Of a stretch of DNA of 44,974 nucleotides, positions 35,833 to 44,932 are shown piece after piece. The stretch covers positions 1 through 44,974 of the forward strand of contig LOEW01000197.1 of assembly GCA_001516045.1 (NCBI GenBank), in the 5' to 3' direction. The notes under the pieces are model-generated. The model did no database searches. It saw only the letters and a list, made by a program, of their open reading frames with translations, and was not told the origin of the DNA. The stretch is from Desulfosporosinus sp. BRH_c37 (GTDB lineage Bacteria; Bacillota; Desulfitobacteriia; Desulfitobacteriales; Desulfitobacteriaceae). Each line of letters begins with the position of its first letter. The stretch's first letter is position 1. The translations under genes were made by a program, and so were the position numbers.

Positions 35833-35949
35833 ATGTACGGATATGGAATGGGTTGTTGTGCACCTGTTGCACCAGTTGGCGTAGGTATCGGCGTTGGCAT
35901 TATCGCCATCGCAATTCTGATTTTAATTGCCTTAGGAGTTATATTCTAA
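35833..35949 (+). CDS. YjcZ-like sporulation micro-protein 2 (38 aa)
   Basis: It starts MYGYGMGCCAP, continues with a PVAPVGVGIGVG stretch and ends in a hydrophobic helix (IIAIAILILIALGVIF). The ribosome site is AAAGGAGG. It differs from micro-protein 3 mainly in the length of the N-terminal Gly/Cys/Pro part. Confidence 0.82.
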   Translation: MYGYGMGCCAPVAPVGVGIGVGIIAIAILILIALGVIF

Positions 35950-35997
35950 GTTGTGAAGCAAGGTAGAGTATAGGTAGGTTAATACTAAAATCTTTTG

Positions 35998-36095
35998 ATC
36001 CAATCGTAAGACTCCCACTTCTATAAGTGGGAGTGGGCCCCCGTACTCTGCTTCGGTGGGGACTCGATGTTCAACTTTAGTTGAACGAGTTCACT
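35998..36095 (+). repeat. Palindromic repeat R1, copy 2, inside the micro-gene array
   Basis: It shows the same two hairpins as at 586-698: ACTCCCACTT/AAGTGGGAGT (36010-36033) and GTTCAACT/AGTTGAAC (36069-36086), with a slightly shorter middle. It separates micro-genes 2 and 3 without breaking either. It ends 12 bases before the ribosome site of gene 3, suggesting late insertion into the array. Confidence 0.8.
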
Positions 36096-36118
36096 AGAGA
36101 TAAAAAGGAGGAGAAACT

Positions 36119-36274
36119 ATGTACGGATACGGAGTAGGAGCTGCAGCCGGTTATGGTGGAGCATGTTGTAGACCTGTATGCCCACCACCTGTTGCGCCAG
36201 TTGGCGTAGGTGTTGGCGTTGGCATTATCGCCATTGCAATTCTGATCTTAATTGCCTTAGGAGTTATATTTTAA
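36119..36274 (+). CDS. YjcZ-like sporulation micro-protein 3 (51 aa)
   Basis: MYGYGVGAAAGYGGACC is followed by a CPPP segment, and then by the same VAPVGVGVGVGIIAIAILIL helix as in micro-protein 2. The near identity of the last 27 residues with micro-protein 2 points to duplication. AAAGGAGGAG lies upstream. Confidence 0.82.
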   Translation: MYGYGVGAAAGYGGACCRPVCPPPVAPVGVGVGVGIIAIAILILIALGVIF

Positions 36275-36310
36275 ATTGACTAAAACAAGAATTAGAGGGA
36301 GGTTAAAACT

Positions 36311-36421
36311 ATGTTTGGTGCAGCTGGAGTAGGAGCCGGGTGTGGATGTGGTGTTGGCGCAGGAATCGCAATTGTCGTTGTTATTATTCTGTTGCTCATC
36401 GCAATGGGTATTGTATTTTAA
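36311..36421 (+). CDS. YjcZ-like sporulation micro-protein 4 (36 aa)
   Basis: A Gly/Cys-rich start (GAGCGCGVGAG) is followed by a helix, IAIVVVIILLLIAMGIVF, that matches micro-protein 1. GAGGGAGG lies upstream. Confidence 0.82.
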   Translation: MFGAAGVGAGCGCGVGAGIAIVVVIILLLIAMGIVF

Positions 36422-36457
36422 GAATCGTATTTAGCCGTCATAATTGGAGGTGAGTTC

Positions 36458-36553
36458 ATGTACGGGTATGGTGCAGGATTAGGTGGATATGCTGGTGTTG
36501 GGGTTATTGCTATTGCCGTGTTAATTCTGATTGCGTTGGGAGTCATCTTCTAA
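36458..36553 (+). CDS. YjcZ-like sporulation micro-protein 5 (31 aa)
   Basis: The shortest of the array, without cysteine: MYGYGAGLGGYAGVG followed by VIAIAVLILIALGVIF. TTGGAGGTGA lies upstream. It is followed by a strong terminator. Confidence 0.8.
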   Translation: MYGYGAGLGGYAGVGVIAIAVLILIALGVIF

Positions 36554-36575
36554 AAATCTAAAAATTTAGCCCTTA

Positions 36576-36613
36576 GTAGGCGTAACGAAACAATGTTTCG
36601 TTACGCCTACTTT
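36576..36613 (+). terminator. Strong terminator closing the micro-gene array
   Basis: GTAGGCGTAACGAAACA (36576-36592) pairs with TTTCGTTACGCCTAC (36596-36610) over 15 bp around a short loop, followed by TTT. Confidence 0.85.
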
Positions 36614-36658
36614 CCACATTTGGAAAGTAATACAGGTAAATAGTTTTCTTTTATTGAG

Positions 36659-36690
36659 AAGGGGCGCCGCATTTGAATGCAACGCCCCTT
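36659..36690. terminator. Bidirectional terminator-like hairpin
   Basis: AAGGGGCG-C-CGCATT pairs with AATGC-A-ACGCCCCTT. It lies between the plus-strand micro-genes and the minus-strand peptide gene and could serve both. The T runs are poor on both sides. Confidence 0.55.
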
Positions 36691-36696
36691 AATTGT

Positions 36697-36740
36697 ACTA
36701 GTCAGATCTACATGCCGCTAGGCGGCACCACTGAATAATG
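36697..36740. repeat. Repeat R4 attached to a terminator, copy 2
   Basis: ACTAGTCAGATC then CATGCCGCTAGGCGGCACCA, with a perfect TGCCGC/GCGGCA stem. As at 25069, it directly follows a terminator-like hairpin. Confidence 0.65.
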
Positions 36741-36789
36741 AAAAAATTATAAGAATTCAATATGAAATCAGACATTTTAGACTTAAGGT

Positions 36790-36885
36790 CTACCACCACC
36801 AGCGGCGAAACCCAAACCATGGAAACCCAAAACCGCCAAACCCAAACCAAGGAAAGCCAAAACCACCCCAACGACCCCACCACAT
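36790..36885 (-). CDS. 31-residue Trp/Phe/Gly-rich peptide
   Basis: On the minus strand an ATG at 36885 is preceded by AAGGAGGTTTTCTCT, an ideal site and spacing. The frame ends with TAG at 36790-36792. The peptide starts MWWGRWGG, repeats the block GFGFPWFGF twice around a GG, and ends RRWWW. Trp, Phe and Gly make up more than 80 percent of it, with three Arg and two Pro. It is divergent from the neighbouring YjcZ-like array. No family is recognised. It may be a structural component of the spore coat or another surface, by analogy with other small aromatic/Gly-rich coat peptides. The 36886-37109 stretch upstream shows no other gene. Confidence 0.7.
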   Translation of the reverse strand: MWWGRWGGFGFPWFGFGGFGFPWFGFRRWWW

Positions 36886-37109
36886 AGAGAAAACCTCCTT
36901 TAATTATCGTTCATTCTTTAATCATTTTGGTTGATGCATTGTTTTCTTTAACTCACCTAAAATAGAGTATGAAGGACATAGTATTATTGTTCCTAAATTG
37001 GTAATATATTGAATTTATGCAATGCCGTTTAGAATTGCTTTTCTCCCCTACCATATATACTATAGGCTATATGCGAGAAGGAAGGAAATCTTCATAAAGA
37101 TTAGCTTGG

Positions 37110-37607
37110 ATGTTTTTGGGCTATACTAGCAGAAAAGTATTGGCGGGGGAGGGAGGTTGCTTGGGATTCATTTTTCTAGTATTACTTGAGGGAGCACTAC
37201 TTCTTTCCGCAGGAATGATTTTTTTTGGAGGAATTTGGGGAACTGTTGCGGCAACAATTGCTTTAAGTGGGATTAACTTTCTTGCCCATGATGTAGAGCA
37301 GTTTTGGAGTTGGGAGCTACCCCTTCTTCTAGGAGGAATTGTAGGAATCTTACTCCTATTGGCTGTTGGGCGAATTGCCAACAAAAGTCAGGTTGTTACT
37401 GGTTTGGTTGGAGGTCTGATTAGTTTAGTTCTCTTTGGGGCCTTCGTCACCCCTGTTGCAGCCATAATCCTTTGGGCTTTGGTAGTCGGAACCGGCATAA
37501 TTTCTAAAGACAAAAAAAGTCAGGTTATTTGGAGCTTTGCTCCAACGATTCTGCGTCTGGTTTTAGGTATTGGATGGATTATCTACGGAAACATCCTAAC
37601 ACTTTAA
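37110..37607 (+). CDS. Membrane protein of unknown function
   Basis: This protein of up to 165 residues has five to six hydrophobic segments (starting near GFIFLVLLEGALLLSAGMIFF) and short polar loops. No known motif is evident. The start is uncertain. ATG 37110 has its nearest purine-rich site more than 20 bases away. TTG 37161 has GGAGGGAGG just upstream and would remove 17 residues. A weak sigma-A-like pair (TTGCTT-N17-TACTAT) lies near 37033-37062. It has no clear partner genes. Confidence 0.6.
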   Translation: MFLGYTSRKVLAGEGGCLGFIFLVLLEGALLLSAGMIFFGGIWGTVAATIALSGINFLAHDVEQFWSWELPLLLGGIVGILLLLAVGRIANKSQVVTGLVGGLISLVLFGAFVTPVAAIILWALVVGTGIISKDKKSQVIWSFAPTILRLVLGIGWIIYGNILTL

Positions 37608-37700
37608 AAAAACCTTGCTTTAAGGTGCAATATTTGGTATCTTAAACATAAACTATCTTCGTCAGGCAAATAGCTGGGCTTCAAAGTATTGAAGCAGCGG

Positions 37701-37742
37701 AGTAATCCGCGGGACTTCCTTTTAGAAGGAGTCCTATTTTTG
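37701..37742 (+). terminator. Terminator/leader hairpins upstream of the metal exporter
   Basis: Three stems stand in a row: GCTTCA/TGAAGC (37679-37696), GCGG/CCGC (37697-37710) and GGACTTCCTT/AAGGAGTCC (37712-37734). The last is followed by TATTTTTG. It lies 54 bases before the GTG start of the CDF gene, so it may be an attenuating leader. It does not match a riboswitch that can be named here. Confidence 0.55.
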
Positions 37743-37795
37743 TGTGCCAGCTAGAAAATATAACTAGTTTCTTTGGAAGGTGGGAGAGTTAAATC

Positions 37796-38800
37796 GTGGA
37801 AGAGAAGACGCAGGTGGCTTCATTATCTGTCGCTTCGAATACAATTTTGACGCTTACCAAAGTGGTGATTGGGTTAGCTAGTGGGTCAGTTAGTATTTTA
37901 TCTGAGGGTATTCATTCTGGACTCGATCTGCTGGCGGCCTTTATCGCACTTTTCGCGGTGAGGGAATCGGGAAAACCTGCCGATTCAGGTCATGCTTACG
38001 GACATGGAAAAATAGAAAATGTATCTGGCACGATAGAGGCTATTTTGATATTTTTCGCAGCTCTAATGATTATCATCGAAGCGATACAGAAAGTTCGGGA
38101 GATTGTAGGCGGCGAAAGCGCTATTGTCGGTGACTTGGGTTTGGGCTTGGGAATGCTCATCATGGGGGTTTCTGGGATTATGAACATGATTGTATCGTCT
38201 CGGCTAATGAGGGTCGCAAAGCGGACCGATTCTGTGGCACTCGAAGCGGATGCTTTGCATTTGAAAACAGATGTTTATACTTCAGTAGGTGTGTTTATTG
38301 GTCTTCTCTTAATCAAGATTACGGGTTGGGCTATCTTAGATCCGATCATAGCGCTTGGAGTCGCGTTAATGATCATCAAGGCCTCTTTTGAGTTGACAAA
38401 GAAAGCATTTTCGCCACTAGTTGATGTCAGCTTGCCGGATGAAGAACGCAAAATTATTGCTGAAGTCCTTTTACTCCATGCGGAGGAATTTGTCGAATTT
38501 CATGAACTTCGCACTCGCAAAGCCGGAGCGGAAAGGCATGTGGATTTACATCTTGTTGTTGCTAAATACACTTCAGTCGTTGACGTTCATGAACTGTGTG
38601 ACTTGATTGAACAAGAAATAAATTTGCGATTGCAGGGGACTTATGTTCTGATTCACGCAGAACCTTGCAGTACCAGGGATGTAGAATGTCCTGTTGAAGA
38701 AGGGTTAGCGCCCTCTTGTCAGCGTTGCCAATTAAAAATGTCAGTGGTCAAAGATCAGAGTCCAGAGATCAGAAGTCAGAAGCCAGAAGACAGCAACTAA
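37796..38800 (+). CDS. Cation diffusion facilitator family metal exporter
   Basis: This 334-residue protein has six transmembrane segments, with the TM2 site HSGLDLLAAF near residue 41 and the TM5 site ADALHLKTDVYTS near 151, together giving the metal-binding His and Asp residues of the family. HAYGHGKIE follows TM2. The cytoplasmic C-terminal domain has several His (VDLHLVVAKY). CDF proteins export divalent metals such as Zn, Mn, Co, Fe or Ni, and the substrate is not determined. The last 14 residues (DQSPEIRSQKPEDSN-like) come from a degenerate CAGA-rich repeat. GTG at 37796 follows AAGGTGGGAGAG. Confidence 0.92.
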   Translation: MEEKTQVASLSVASNTILTLTKVVIGLASGSVSILSEGIHSGLDLLAAFIALFAVRESGKPADSGHAYGHGKIENVSGTIEAILIFFAALMIIIEAIQKVREIVGGESAIVGDLGLGLGMLIMGVSGIMNMIVSSRLMRVAKRTDSVALEADALHLKTDVYTSVGVFIGLLLIKITGWAILDPIIALGVALMIIKASFELTKKAFSPLVDVSLPDEERKIIAEVLLLHAEEFVEFHELRTRKAGAERHVDLHLVVAKYTSVVDVHELCDLIEQEINLRLQGTYVLIHAEPCSTRDVECPVEEGLAPSCQRCQLKMSVVKDQSPEIRSQKPEDSN

Positions 38801-38815
38801 AAGACAGATTATAGA

Positions 38816-38851
38816 GCTAACTATGACAGAAGACGAGTCGTCATGGTTAGC
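38816..38851 (+). terminator. Hairpin after the metal exporter
   Basis: GCTAACTATGAC (38816-38827) pairs with GTCATGGTTAGC (38840-38851), with one mismatch. No strong T run follows. Confidence 0.55.
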
Positions 38852-38915
38852 CCTAAAAGGCGGTGGACAAATCAAGGTTCGAACCTCTAATATCTAACAT
38901 CGAACCACGAGTTGG

Positions 38916-38944
38916 TTGCTGCAGTTTACACTCTGTCTTATAAT
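38916..38944 (+). promoter_or_regulatory. Sigma-A promoter for recJ
   Basis: TTGCTG (38916-38921) and a perfect TATAAT (38939-38944) lie 17 bases apart, 22 bases before the recJ start. Confidence 0.6.
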
Positions 38945-38965
38945 AATAATCTGGGGGAATAAATC

Positions 38966-41392
38966 GTGAAACGAATGTGGTTAATGCGACAATTATACGG
39001 ACAAACATCAACGCTCCACGATTTCCTTGGAATTTCACCGGTGGTCGCTGATATTTTGGCACAGAGAGGTTTTCCCGAGCCAGAAGAGGCTATAGAGTTT
39101 TTGCGCCCTACAATTTTAAATTTGCACTCACCGTTTTGTTTTCACGATATGTTGCGATCGATCGATCGGTTGTCAATAGCCATAAAGAAAAAGGAAAAGG
39201 TTCTTGTCTATGGAGATTATGATGTGGACGGAGTGACAAGCACTGCTTTGTTATACAAAGTCCTTAGTGATTTGGGTGTTAAAGCTGTGGCTTATATTCC
39301 CCACCGTCAAGACGAGGGTTATGGATTAAATTCTGAAGCTATTGAACGTGCCGCTAAGGCAGGCGTGAGTGTCCTTATTACAGTCGACTGTGGTGTCACT
39401 GCGGTCGCTGAAGTAGCACTTGCCCGCACCTTGAATATTGATGTCATAATTACCGATCACCATGAACCAAGCGAGATTTTACCGGATGCATTCGCAATAC
39501 TAAACCCCAAAGTTAAGGATTCAGGTTACCCGTTTCGCGATTTGGCTGGGGTTGGAGTGGTGTTCAAATTAGCCCAGGCTTTGTTACAAACTTTAGGAAA
39601 TAGTGAAGTAGGCATACACTCTGAACTCGAACTCTCAGATTTGGTGGCTTTAGGGACGATTGCAGATTTAGTTCCTCTGGTTGGAGAAAATCGTATTCTT
39701 GTCCATTATGGACTTCTTCAGATGGAAAAGACGCTTCGCACCGGACTAGTAGCTCTTCTCGAGGAGTGCGGGTTAAGAGGCCAACATCTTAAAGCGGGCC
39801 AAATCGGCTTTATGGTTGCTCCGCGGATAAACGCGGCCGGACGAATGGACAGTGCTCGAGCAGGACTGGAACTTCTTCTGACGGAGGACATAGAACGAGC
39901 GCAGGAGCTTGCTCGTCTCTTAACTCGGAAAAATCAGTTACGTCAGGAAACTGAGAAAGAAATTCTGGCTGAAGCGATTTCTATTGTGGAGCGTGAGCCC
40001 TTACCTAGAGTGATTGTGCTTTCGTCGAAACATTGGCATCATGGGGTCATAGGGATCGTTGCATCTCGTTTGGTGGAACGTTATTATCGTCCAGTTTTTA
40101 TAATTTCTGAAGAAGGGGTAGAAGCCAAGGGCTCTGCCCGTGGAATTTCCGGTTACCCTGTGCTGGAACAAATGACAACACAAGCACATTTATTAACAAG
40201 GTTTGGTGGGCATCGGGCGGCCGCAGGATTTTCTATACTCACAGAAGATATTGAACAATTTAGAGCGGGATTAAATATGCAAGCCTTAGCTTTTGCGGAA
40301 ACCCTCTTTCAAGAGGAGTTGAAAATTGATCGCCGAGTTTCTCTTGACGAAGTGTCAGGAAATTTACTTCACGAACTTGAGCAACTGGCTCCGTTTGGTT
40401 TTGGAAATCCGGGTCCCATTCTTGCGTGCAAAGGAGTTTCTGTACATTCCGTCAGCGCGATAGGTAAAGAGGGTAGTCATCTGAAATTTCGTTTCGGATC
40501 TCAAGGATTACAAGAAGGTATTGCTTTTCGTTTTGGAGAACGTATGAAAGAGCTGAACCATGAAAAAATATTAGATGTAGCGTTTTCCTTAGATTGGAAT
40601 ACCTTTCGTGGGCGAGAAACTGTACAATTAGTAATCAAAGACATCCAAGCTGAAGCGATTTGGAGGGATTATCCTTCAATTATCGAAGATGAGACTCATT
40701 ACATTTGTCAGGAAATTGCAGCAACATTGGATCAACCGGAGATCGGGTGGTTGGACTGGCGCAAATTGACCCGTAAAGAGTGGCCAATACCTGGTAATAA
40801 AGAGCTAATATGGATTTGGAATACAACCGGATGCGAGCCGAGCTTACAGCACTGGATTGATGCTGACGATAACGAACATACCTCAGAAGAAGATCCTCAG
40901 GTCAGGTTAGCATATCTGGATCAGGGAGAGGGGCTTGGTTTGATTCTCGGACTCCCACTAACGGAACAGGATTTTAGGGAAGGGATAGAGAAACTACTAC
41001 AATTGGGAATACATCGCATTGCGCTTGCGGGGTTTCAAAGTGTCCATGAAGAAAGAGTTCGTCAAAGATGTGGATTCTTAACGCGTGAAGAACTTATCCA
41101 GATATACCGAGATCTATTGGTCAAAGCGAAAACTATTAACCCCTTTCACTATGAGTCTGCTTCGAAGATCTCCAATTTCAAACGAAACGCTCTTAAAATT
41201 TTTGAAGAATTGGGACTCATTCGTTGCCTTGGGGGAACGGATGAAGTTGCTTTAGAATGGGTTCCCGCCCAGAACAAGTTAGATCTCGACTCTTCTTTAC
41301 GTTATCGAAATTCGAAAGAACGAGTGGACAGGGCATTAAAGTTCCAATGTGAATTATTAAAGGCTACGCTGGATATAGGAAAGTTTCTTTAA
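38966..41392 (+). CDS. recJ: Single-stranded-DNA-specific exonuclease RecJ
   Basis: This 808-residue protein has the DHH-family phosphoesterase motifs: DYDVDGVTSTALL near residue 85, VDCGVTAVAE near 140, DHHEP near 165 and RINAAGRMDSA near 292. The DHHA1-type motif RFGGHRAAAGFSI is near 412. The OB-like and extra C-terminal regions follow, as in other Firmicute RecJ proteins. It degrades single-stranded DNA 5' to 3' in recombination and repair. GTG at 38966 follows CTGGGGGAAT. An in-frame ATG is nine bases later. An adenine phosphoribosyltransferase gene often found between recJ and rsh is absent. Confidence 0.95.
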   Translation: MKRMWLMRQLYGQTSTLHDFLGISPVVADILAQRGFPEPEEAIEFLRPTILNLHSPFCFHDMLRSIDRLSIAIKKKEKVLVYGDYDVDGVTSTALLYKVLSDLGVKAVAYIPHRQDEGYGLNSEAIERAAKAGVSVLITVDCGVTAVAEVALARTLNIDVIITDHHEPSEILPDAFAILNPKVKDSGYPFRDLAGVGVVFKLAQALLQTLGNSEVGIHSELELSDLVALGTIADLVPLVGENRILVHYGLLQMEKTLRTGLVALLEECGLRGQHLKAGQIGFMVAPRINAAGRMDSARAGLELLLTEDIERAQELARLLTRKNQLRQETEKEILAEAISIVEREPLPRVIVLSSKHWHHGVIGIVASRLVERYYRPVFIISEEGVEAKGSARGISGYPVLEQMTTQAHLLTRFGGHRAAAGFSILTEDIEQFRAGLNMQALAFAETLFQEELKIDRRVSLDEVSGNLLHELEQLAPFGFGNPGPILACKGVSVHSVSAIGKEGSHLKFRFGSQGLQEGIAFRFGERMKELNHEKILDVAFSLDWNTFRGRETVQLVIKDIQAEAIWRDYPSIIEDETHYICQEIAATLDQPEIGWLDWRKLTRKEWPIPGNKELIWIWNTTGCEPSLQHWIDADDNEHTSEEDPQVRLAYLDQGEGLGLILGLPLTEQDFREGIEKLLQLGIHRIALAGFQSVHEERVRQRCGFLTREELIQIYRDLLVKAKTINPFHYESASKISNFKRNALKIFEELGLIRCLGGTDEVALEWVPAQNKLDLDSSLRYRNSKERVDRALKFQCELLKATLDIGKFL

Positions 41393-41600
41393 GTGGAGTC
41401 TTACTCCATCTGAAGTTTAGTTGAACTTCGGTTATCTGCTCGGGATGGGCTTTTTAATTGAATTAACGTTATTAAACGGAAGAGAAAAGTTGGCCGAATA
41501 CCCCGTCTTTTCTTTGGTTAAGTATTAAGGAGCATGAATTGTTCAGTTTAGCTGAAAGTTGGATCAATATGCGATATCTCGCTATGAGAGGAGTTCGCCA

Positions 41601-43841
41601 ATGTCCTTCGCAGAGTTAAGGATAAAACTGCAAAAGAAATCCCCACAGGGACGTCTAGACATAGTTGACAAGGCTTATCAATTTGCTGAAGTGGCACATC
41701 GTAACCAACTTCGAAACTCCGGTGAAGATTATATTCTCCACCCCCTTGAAGTCGCGCAGATTTTAGTCGAACTGGAAATGGATGAGGCAACCATTGCAGC
41801 TGCTCTGCTTCATGATGTTGTTGAAGATACAGGGTATACAATTGCGGATATTGAAAAAGAATTTGGTTCGGAAATTGCTTTGCTGGTCGATGGAGTGACT
41901 AAGCTCGGACGGATTGAGTACAAGAGTAAGGTGGAGCAACAGGTGGAGAATTTACGCAAGATGTTCTTGGCCATGGCCAAGGATATCCGCGTTATTCTCA
42001 TTAAATTGGCCGATCGCCTTCATAATATGCGTACCTTGAAATATCATTCGAACCAAAAACAGAAAGAAATTGCCAAAGAAACCCTGGAGATTTTCGCACC
42101 TTTGGCTAACCGTCTCGGAATTTTTAGGATTAAATGGGAGTTGGAAGATCTTTCGTTTCGATATCTGAAACCTCAGGAATACTATGACTTAGTTGAAAAG
42201 ATTGCGCTGAAACGACGGGAGCGCGAAGCATATATCAATGAAGTAATTGTTCAAATGCGTGAACGATTGGATGAAGTTGAAATATATGCAGACATAGACG
42301 GTCGCCCTAAGCATTTTTACAGTATTTATCGTAAAATGGTTACTCAGAAAAAAGAACTGAGCGAGATCTACGACCTAATGGCGATTCGTGTGATTGTAGA
42401 ATCGGTCAATGATTGTTATGGAGCATTGGGAATTATCCACACTTTATGGAAGCCTTTACCTGGGCGTTTTAAAGACTATATTGCCATGCCCAAACCCAAT
42501 ATGTACCAGTCCCTACATACTACTCTGATTGGAGTTCACGCCGAACCTTTTGAAATTCAGATCAGGACGTGTGAAATGCACCGTACGTCTGAATACGGTA
42601 TTGCTGCGCATTGGAAGTACAAAGAAGGCAATAAAGAAGGCGGTTGTAAAGAAAGTAGCTGTAAAGAAGGGAATAGCAAAGAAGGTGGTAACAAAGCGGC
42701 GAGCGTTAACTTTGAGCAAAAGCTTTCTTGGTTGCGCCAGTTGCTGGAGTGGCAACATGATTCCCGGGATGCTGGAGAATTCATGGAATCTCTAAAGATT
42801 GACTTATTTGTTGATACTGTCTTTGTGTTTACTCCTAAAGGGGATGTGGTTGAACTACCAGCCGATTCTTGTCCAGTTGATTTTGCTTACCGTGTCCATA
42901 CGGATGTTGGGCATCGTTGTGTCGGTGCAAAGATTAACGGACGAATTGTTCCACTTGATACAAAATTGGCTAATGGAGACATTCTGGAAATTCTTACTTC
43001 GAAGCAAGGGGGAGCACCCAGTCGGGATTGGTTAGCTTTTGTTAAAACCTCTCAAGCAAAGAATAGGATTCGTCAATGGTTTAAGAAGGAACAACGAGAA
43101 GATAACATCGCCCGCGGTCGTGAGGGTTTGGAGCGGGAGGTGCGCAAGCTTGGACTTGAGCCGGGAAATGTCCTCAAACTAGAAAGTCTCTTAGCAATTG
43201 GAAAGAGTCAAAATTTCGTAGGGGTGGATGATTTGTATGCCGCAATAGGAGACGGCGTACTAACTCCCAATAAAGTCCTGATGCGCTTGCGTGAGGAATT
43301 GTCTAAGGAAGAACGGGAAAAGCTGCATCTTGCCGCACTTCAACAAGGGGAGGGGAAAAAGCCGAACCCTTACGGCAAAGCCTCCCACGGGGTCAGGGTT
43401 AAAGGGGTAGATAACGTTTTAGTGCGCTTTTCGCGGTGCTGTAATCCTCTTCCAGGAGACTCCATAATTGGCTATATTACTCGGGGACGTGGAGTTTCTA
43501 TTCACCGTGCGGACTGTAGCAATATTCTCGGTCACTCTCAAGAAGAGTATGAACGAGTGGTGGAGGTAATGTGGGCAGAACAGATTGATGCTACCTATCC
43601 AGTGGATATTCAAATCTATGGAAAGGACAAGCCACGCTTGGTTACCGAGGTCATGAACACAGTCCTGGATACACGGACCCATATTTTAGGGATTAATGCT
43701 CGGGTAGGAAAAGACAATGTCACTCATATCCAGTTGCGTGTCGAGATACGGAACGTCGAACAGCTTAAAATGGTAATGCATAAAATTCGTAAGGTCAAAG
43801 ACATTACTGATGTCGAGCGGGTTCACTCAGGAGGTAAATAG
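41601..43841 (+). CDS. rsh: Bifunctional (p)ppGpp synthetase/hydrolase (RelA/SpoT homologue)
   Basis: The protein has 746 residues, with an HD hydrolase domain ([14 protein letters not shown] and [12 protein letters not shown] in the first 150 residues), a synthetase domain ([17 protein letters not shown] near 300), a TGS domain ([37 protein letters not shown] near 410) and a C-terminal ACT domain. It makes and breaks the stringent-response alarmone. ATG at 41601 has GAGAGGAG upstream. An in-frame TTG at 41559 lacks a site. Between synthetase and TGS it has an unusual Lys-Glu-Gly repeat (residues about 339-366, four Cys-containing KEG units) encoded by AAAGAAGG-type repeats. Both catalytic halves look complete. 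Confidence 0.95.
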   Translation: MSFAELRIKLQKKSPQGRLDIVDKAYQFAEVAHRNQLRNSGEDYILHPLEVAQILVELEMDEATIAAALLHDVVEDTGYTIADIEKEFGSEIALLVDGVTKLGRIEYKSKVEQQVENLRKMFLAMAKDIRVILIKLADRLHNMRTLKYHSNQKQKEIAKETLEIFAPLANRLGIFRIKWELEDLSFRYLKPQEYYDLVEKIALKRREREAYINEVIVQMRERLDEVEIYADIDGRPKHFYSIYRKMVTQKKELSEIYDLMAIRVIVESVNDCYGALGIIHTLWKPLPGRFKDYIAMPKPNMYQSLHTTLIGVHAEPFEIQIRTCEMHRTSEYGIAAHWKYKEGNKEGGCKESSCKEGNSKEGGNKAASVNFEQKLSWLRQLLEWQHDSRDAGEFMESLKIDLFVDTVFVFTPKGDVVELPADSCPVDFAYRVHTDVGHRCVGAKINGRIVPLDTKLANGDILEILTSKQGGAPSRDWLAFVKTSQAKNRIRQWFKKEQREDNIARGREGLEREVRKLGLEPGNVLKLESLLAIGKSQNFVGVDDLYAAIGDGVLTPNKVLMRLREELSKEEREKLHLAALQQGEGKKPNPYGKASHGVRVKGVDNVLVRFSRCCNPLPGDSIIGYITRGRGVSIHRADCSNILGHSQEEYERVVEVMWAEQIDATYPVDIQIYGKDKPRLVTEVMNTVLDTRTHILGINARVGKDNVTHIQLRVEIRNVEQLKMVMHKIRKVKDITDVERVHSGGK

Positions 43842-43843
43842 TC

Positions 43844-44293
43844 ATGCGTAGTGTTATTCAGCGTGTTAAACGGGCCTCAGTTACCGTGAATGGAGAGAAA
43901 GTCGGGGAAATTTCTGCTGGGCTTTTGGTCCTGCTCGGTTTCAGATCAGAGGACGGAGAAAATGATTTAAACTGGATGGTTGATAAACTCGTTGGCCTTC
44001 GGATATTTGAAGATGGGGAAGGAAAAATGAACCGATCCGTACTTGAAGTGGGCGGAGAAATCTTAGCAGTATCACAGTTTACGCTTTATGGCGATTGCCG
44101 CAGTGGGAAACGCCCCAGTTTTACGGATGCTGCACCGCCAGAACCGGCTAAGGTCTTGTATGAGCGTAGCGTGGAAGCACTGCGCAGCTACGGGATGAAG
44201 GTTGAAACGGGAGTTTTTCAAGCTCTGATGGATGTGGAACTGATCAACGATGGACCAGTAACGTTACTTTTGGATAGTGAGAAGAAATTTTAG
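43844..44293 (+). CDS. dtd: D-aminoacyl-tRNA deacylase
   Basis: This 149-residue protein starts [15 protein letters not shown] and contains [17 protein letters not shown] and a [11 protein letters not shown] end, all characteristic of DTD. It hydrolyses D-amino acids from tRNA. The ATG lies two bases after the rsh stop, with TCAGGAGG upstream. The order rsh-dtd-metallohydrolase is common in Firmicutes. Confidence 0.97.
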   Translation: MRSVIQRVKRASVTVNGEKVGEISAGLLVLLGFRSEDGENDLNWMVDKLVGLRIFEDGEGKMNRSVLEVGGEILAVSQFTLYGDCRSGKRPSFTDAAPPEPAKVLYERSVEALRSYGMKVETGVFQALMDVELINDGPVTLLLDSEKKF

Positions 44294-44310
44294 ATTGGGA
44301 GGAATTGTTA

Positions 44311-44931
44311 ATGATTGAAAGTCGAGCTTTGGGTGCCATAGGGGCAAATTGTTACCTATTCGCTTGTATGGAAAGTAAGAAAGCAGTTATTATTGATCCA
44401 GGTGCAGATGGAAAATGGATATACCGCTGGATTTTAGAAAAGGGCGTAAAGGTAGAGTATATTCTGCTTACCCATGGCCATGTAGATCATATCGGCGCGG
44501 TGGATGAACTAAGAACACTTTTGGGAGATGTCCAAGTGGGGATTCATGCAGGCGACGCAGCGATGCTCACCGATGGTAGGAAAAACCTTTCCAGTTATGT
44601 TGGGTCGAACCTCGTTCTTCAAAGCCCTGATTTTCTGCTTCAGGATGGACAAGAAATTACCATCGGCAAACAAGTTTTAAAAGTCATTGCAACGCCTGGG
44701 CACTCACCAGGATGCGTTTGTTTTCTAACATCTGAAGCATTGTTCAGCGGAGATACGCTTTTTGCTGGGTCGATTGGCCGAACAGATTTCCCAGGAGGAT
44801 CCTTGGACCAACTTCTTAAAGGCGTGAAGGAAAAACTACTGATCCTTCCAGATGATACACGAGTTTTGCCGGGGCATGGTGAAGAGACCAGCATTGGAGA
44901 AGAAAAGCGGGATAATCCCTTCCTAATTTAA
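44311..44931 (+). CDS. Metallo-beta-lactamase-fold hydrolase (glyoxalase II-like)
   Basis: This protein of about 206 residues has the metal motif LTHGHVDHIGAVDEL near residue 52, GHSPGCVCFL near 130, DTLFAGSIGRTDFPGG near 148 and a final PGHGEETSIGEEKRDNPFL. These supply the two-metal ligand set of the glyoxalase II/YcbL branch. Substrate may be S-lactoyl thiols or another thioester. ATG at 44311 follows GGGAGGAATTG, with eight bases between the site and the start. Confidence 0.9.
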   Translation: MIESRALGAIGANCYLFACMESKKAVIIDPGADGKWIYRWILEKGVKVEYILLTHGHVDHIGAVDELRTLLGDVQVGIHAGDAAMLTDGRKNLSSYVGSNLVLQSPDFLLQDGQEITIGKQVLKVIATPGHSPGCVCFLTSEALFSGDTLFAGSIGRTDFPGGSLDQLLKGVKEKLLILPDDTRVLPGHGEETSIGEEKRDNPFLI

Positions 44932-44932
44932 A

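Noticed and set aside
36698..36883. Longer minus-strand frame overlapping the micro-peptide gene
   Set aside because: It reads another frame, begins without its own ribosome site and runs through repeat R4. The 31-residue frame has an ideal site.
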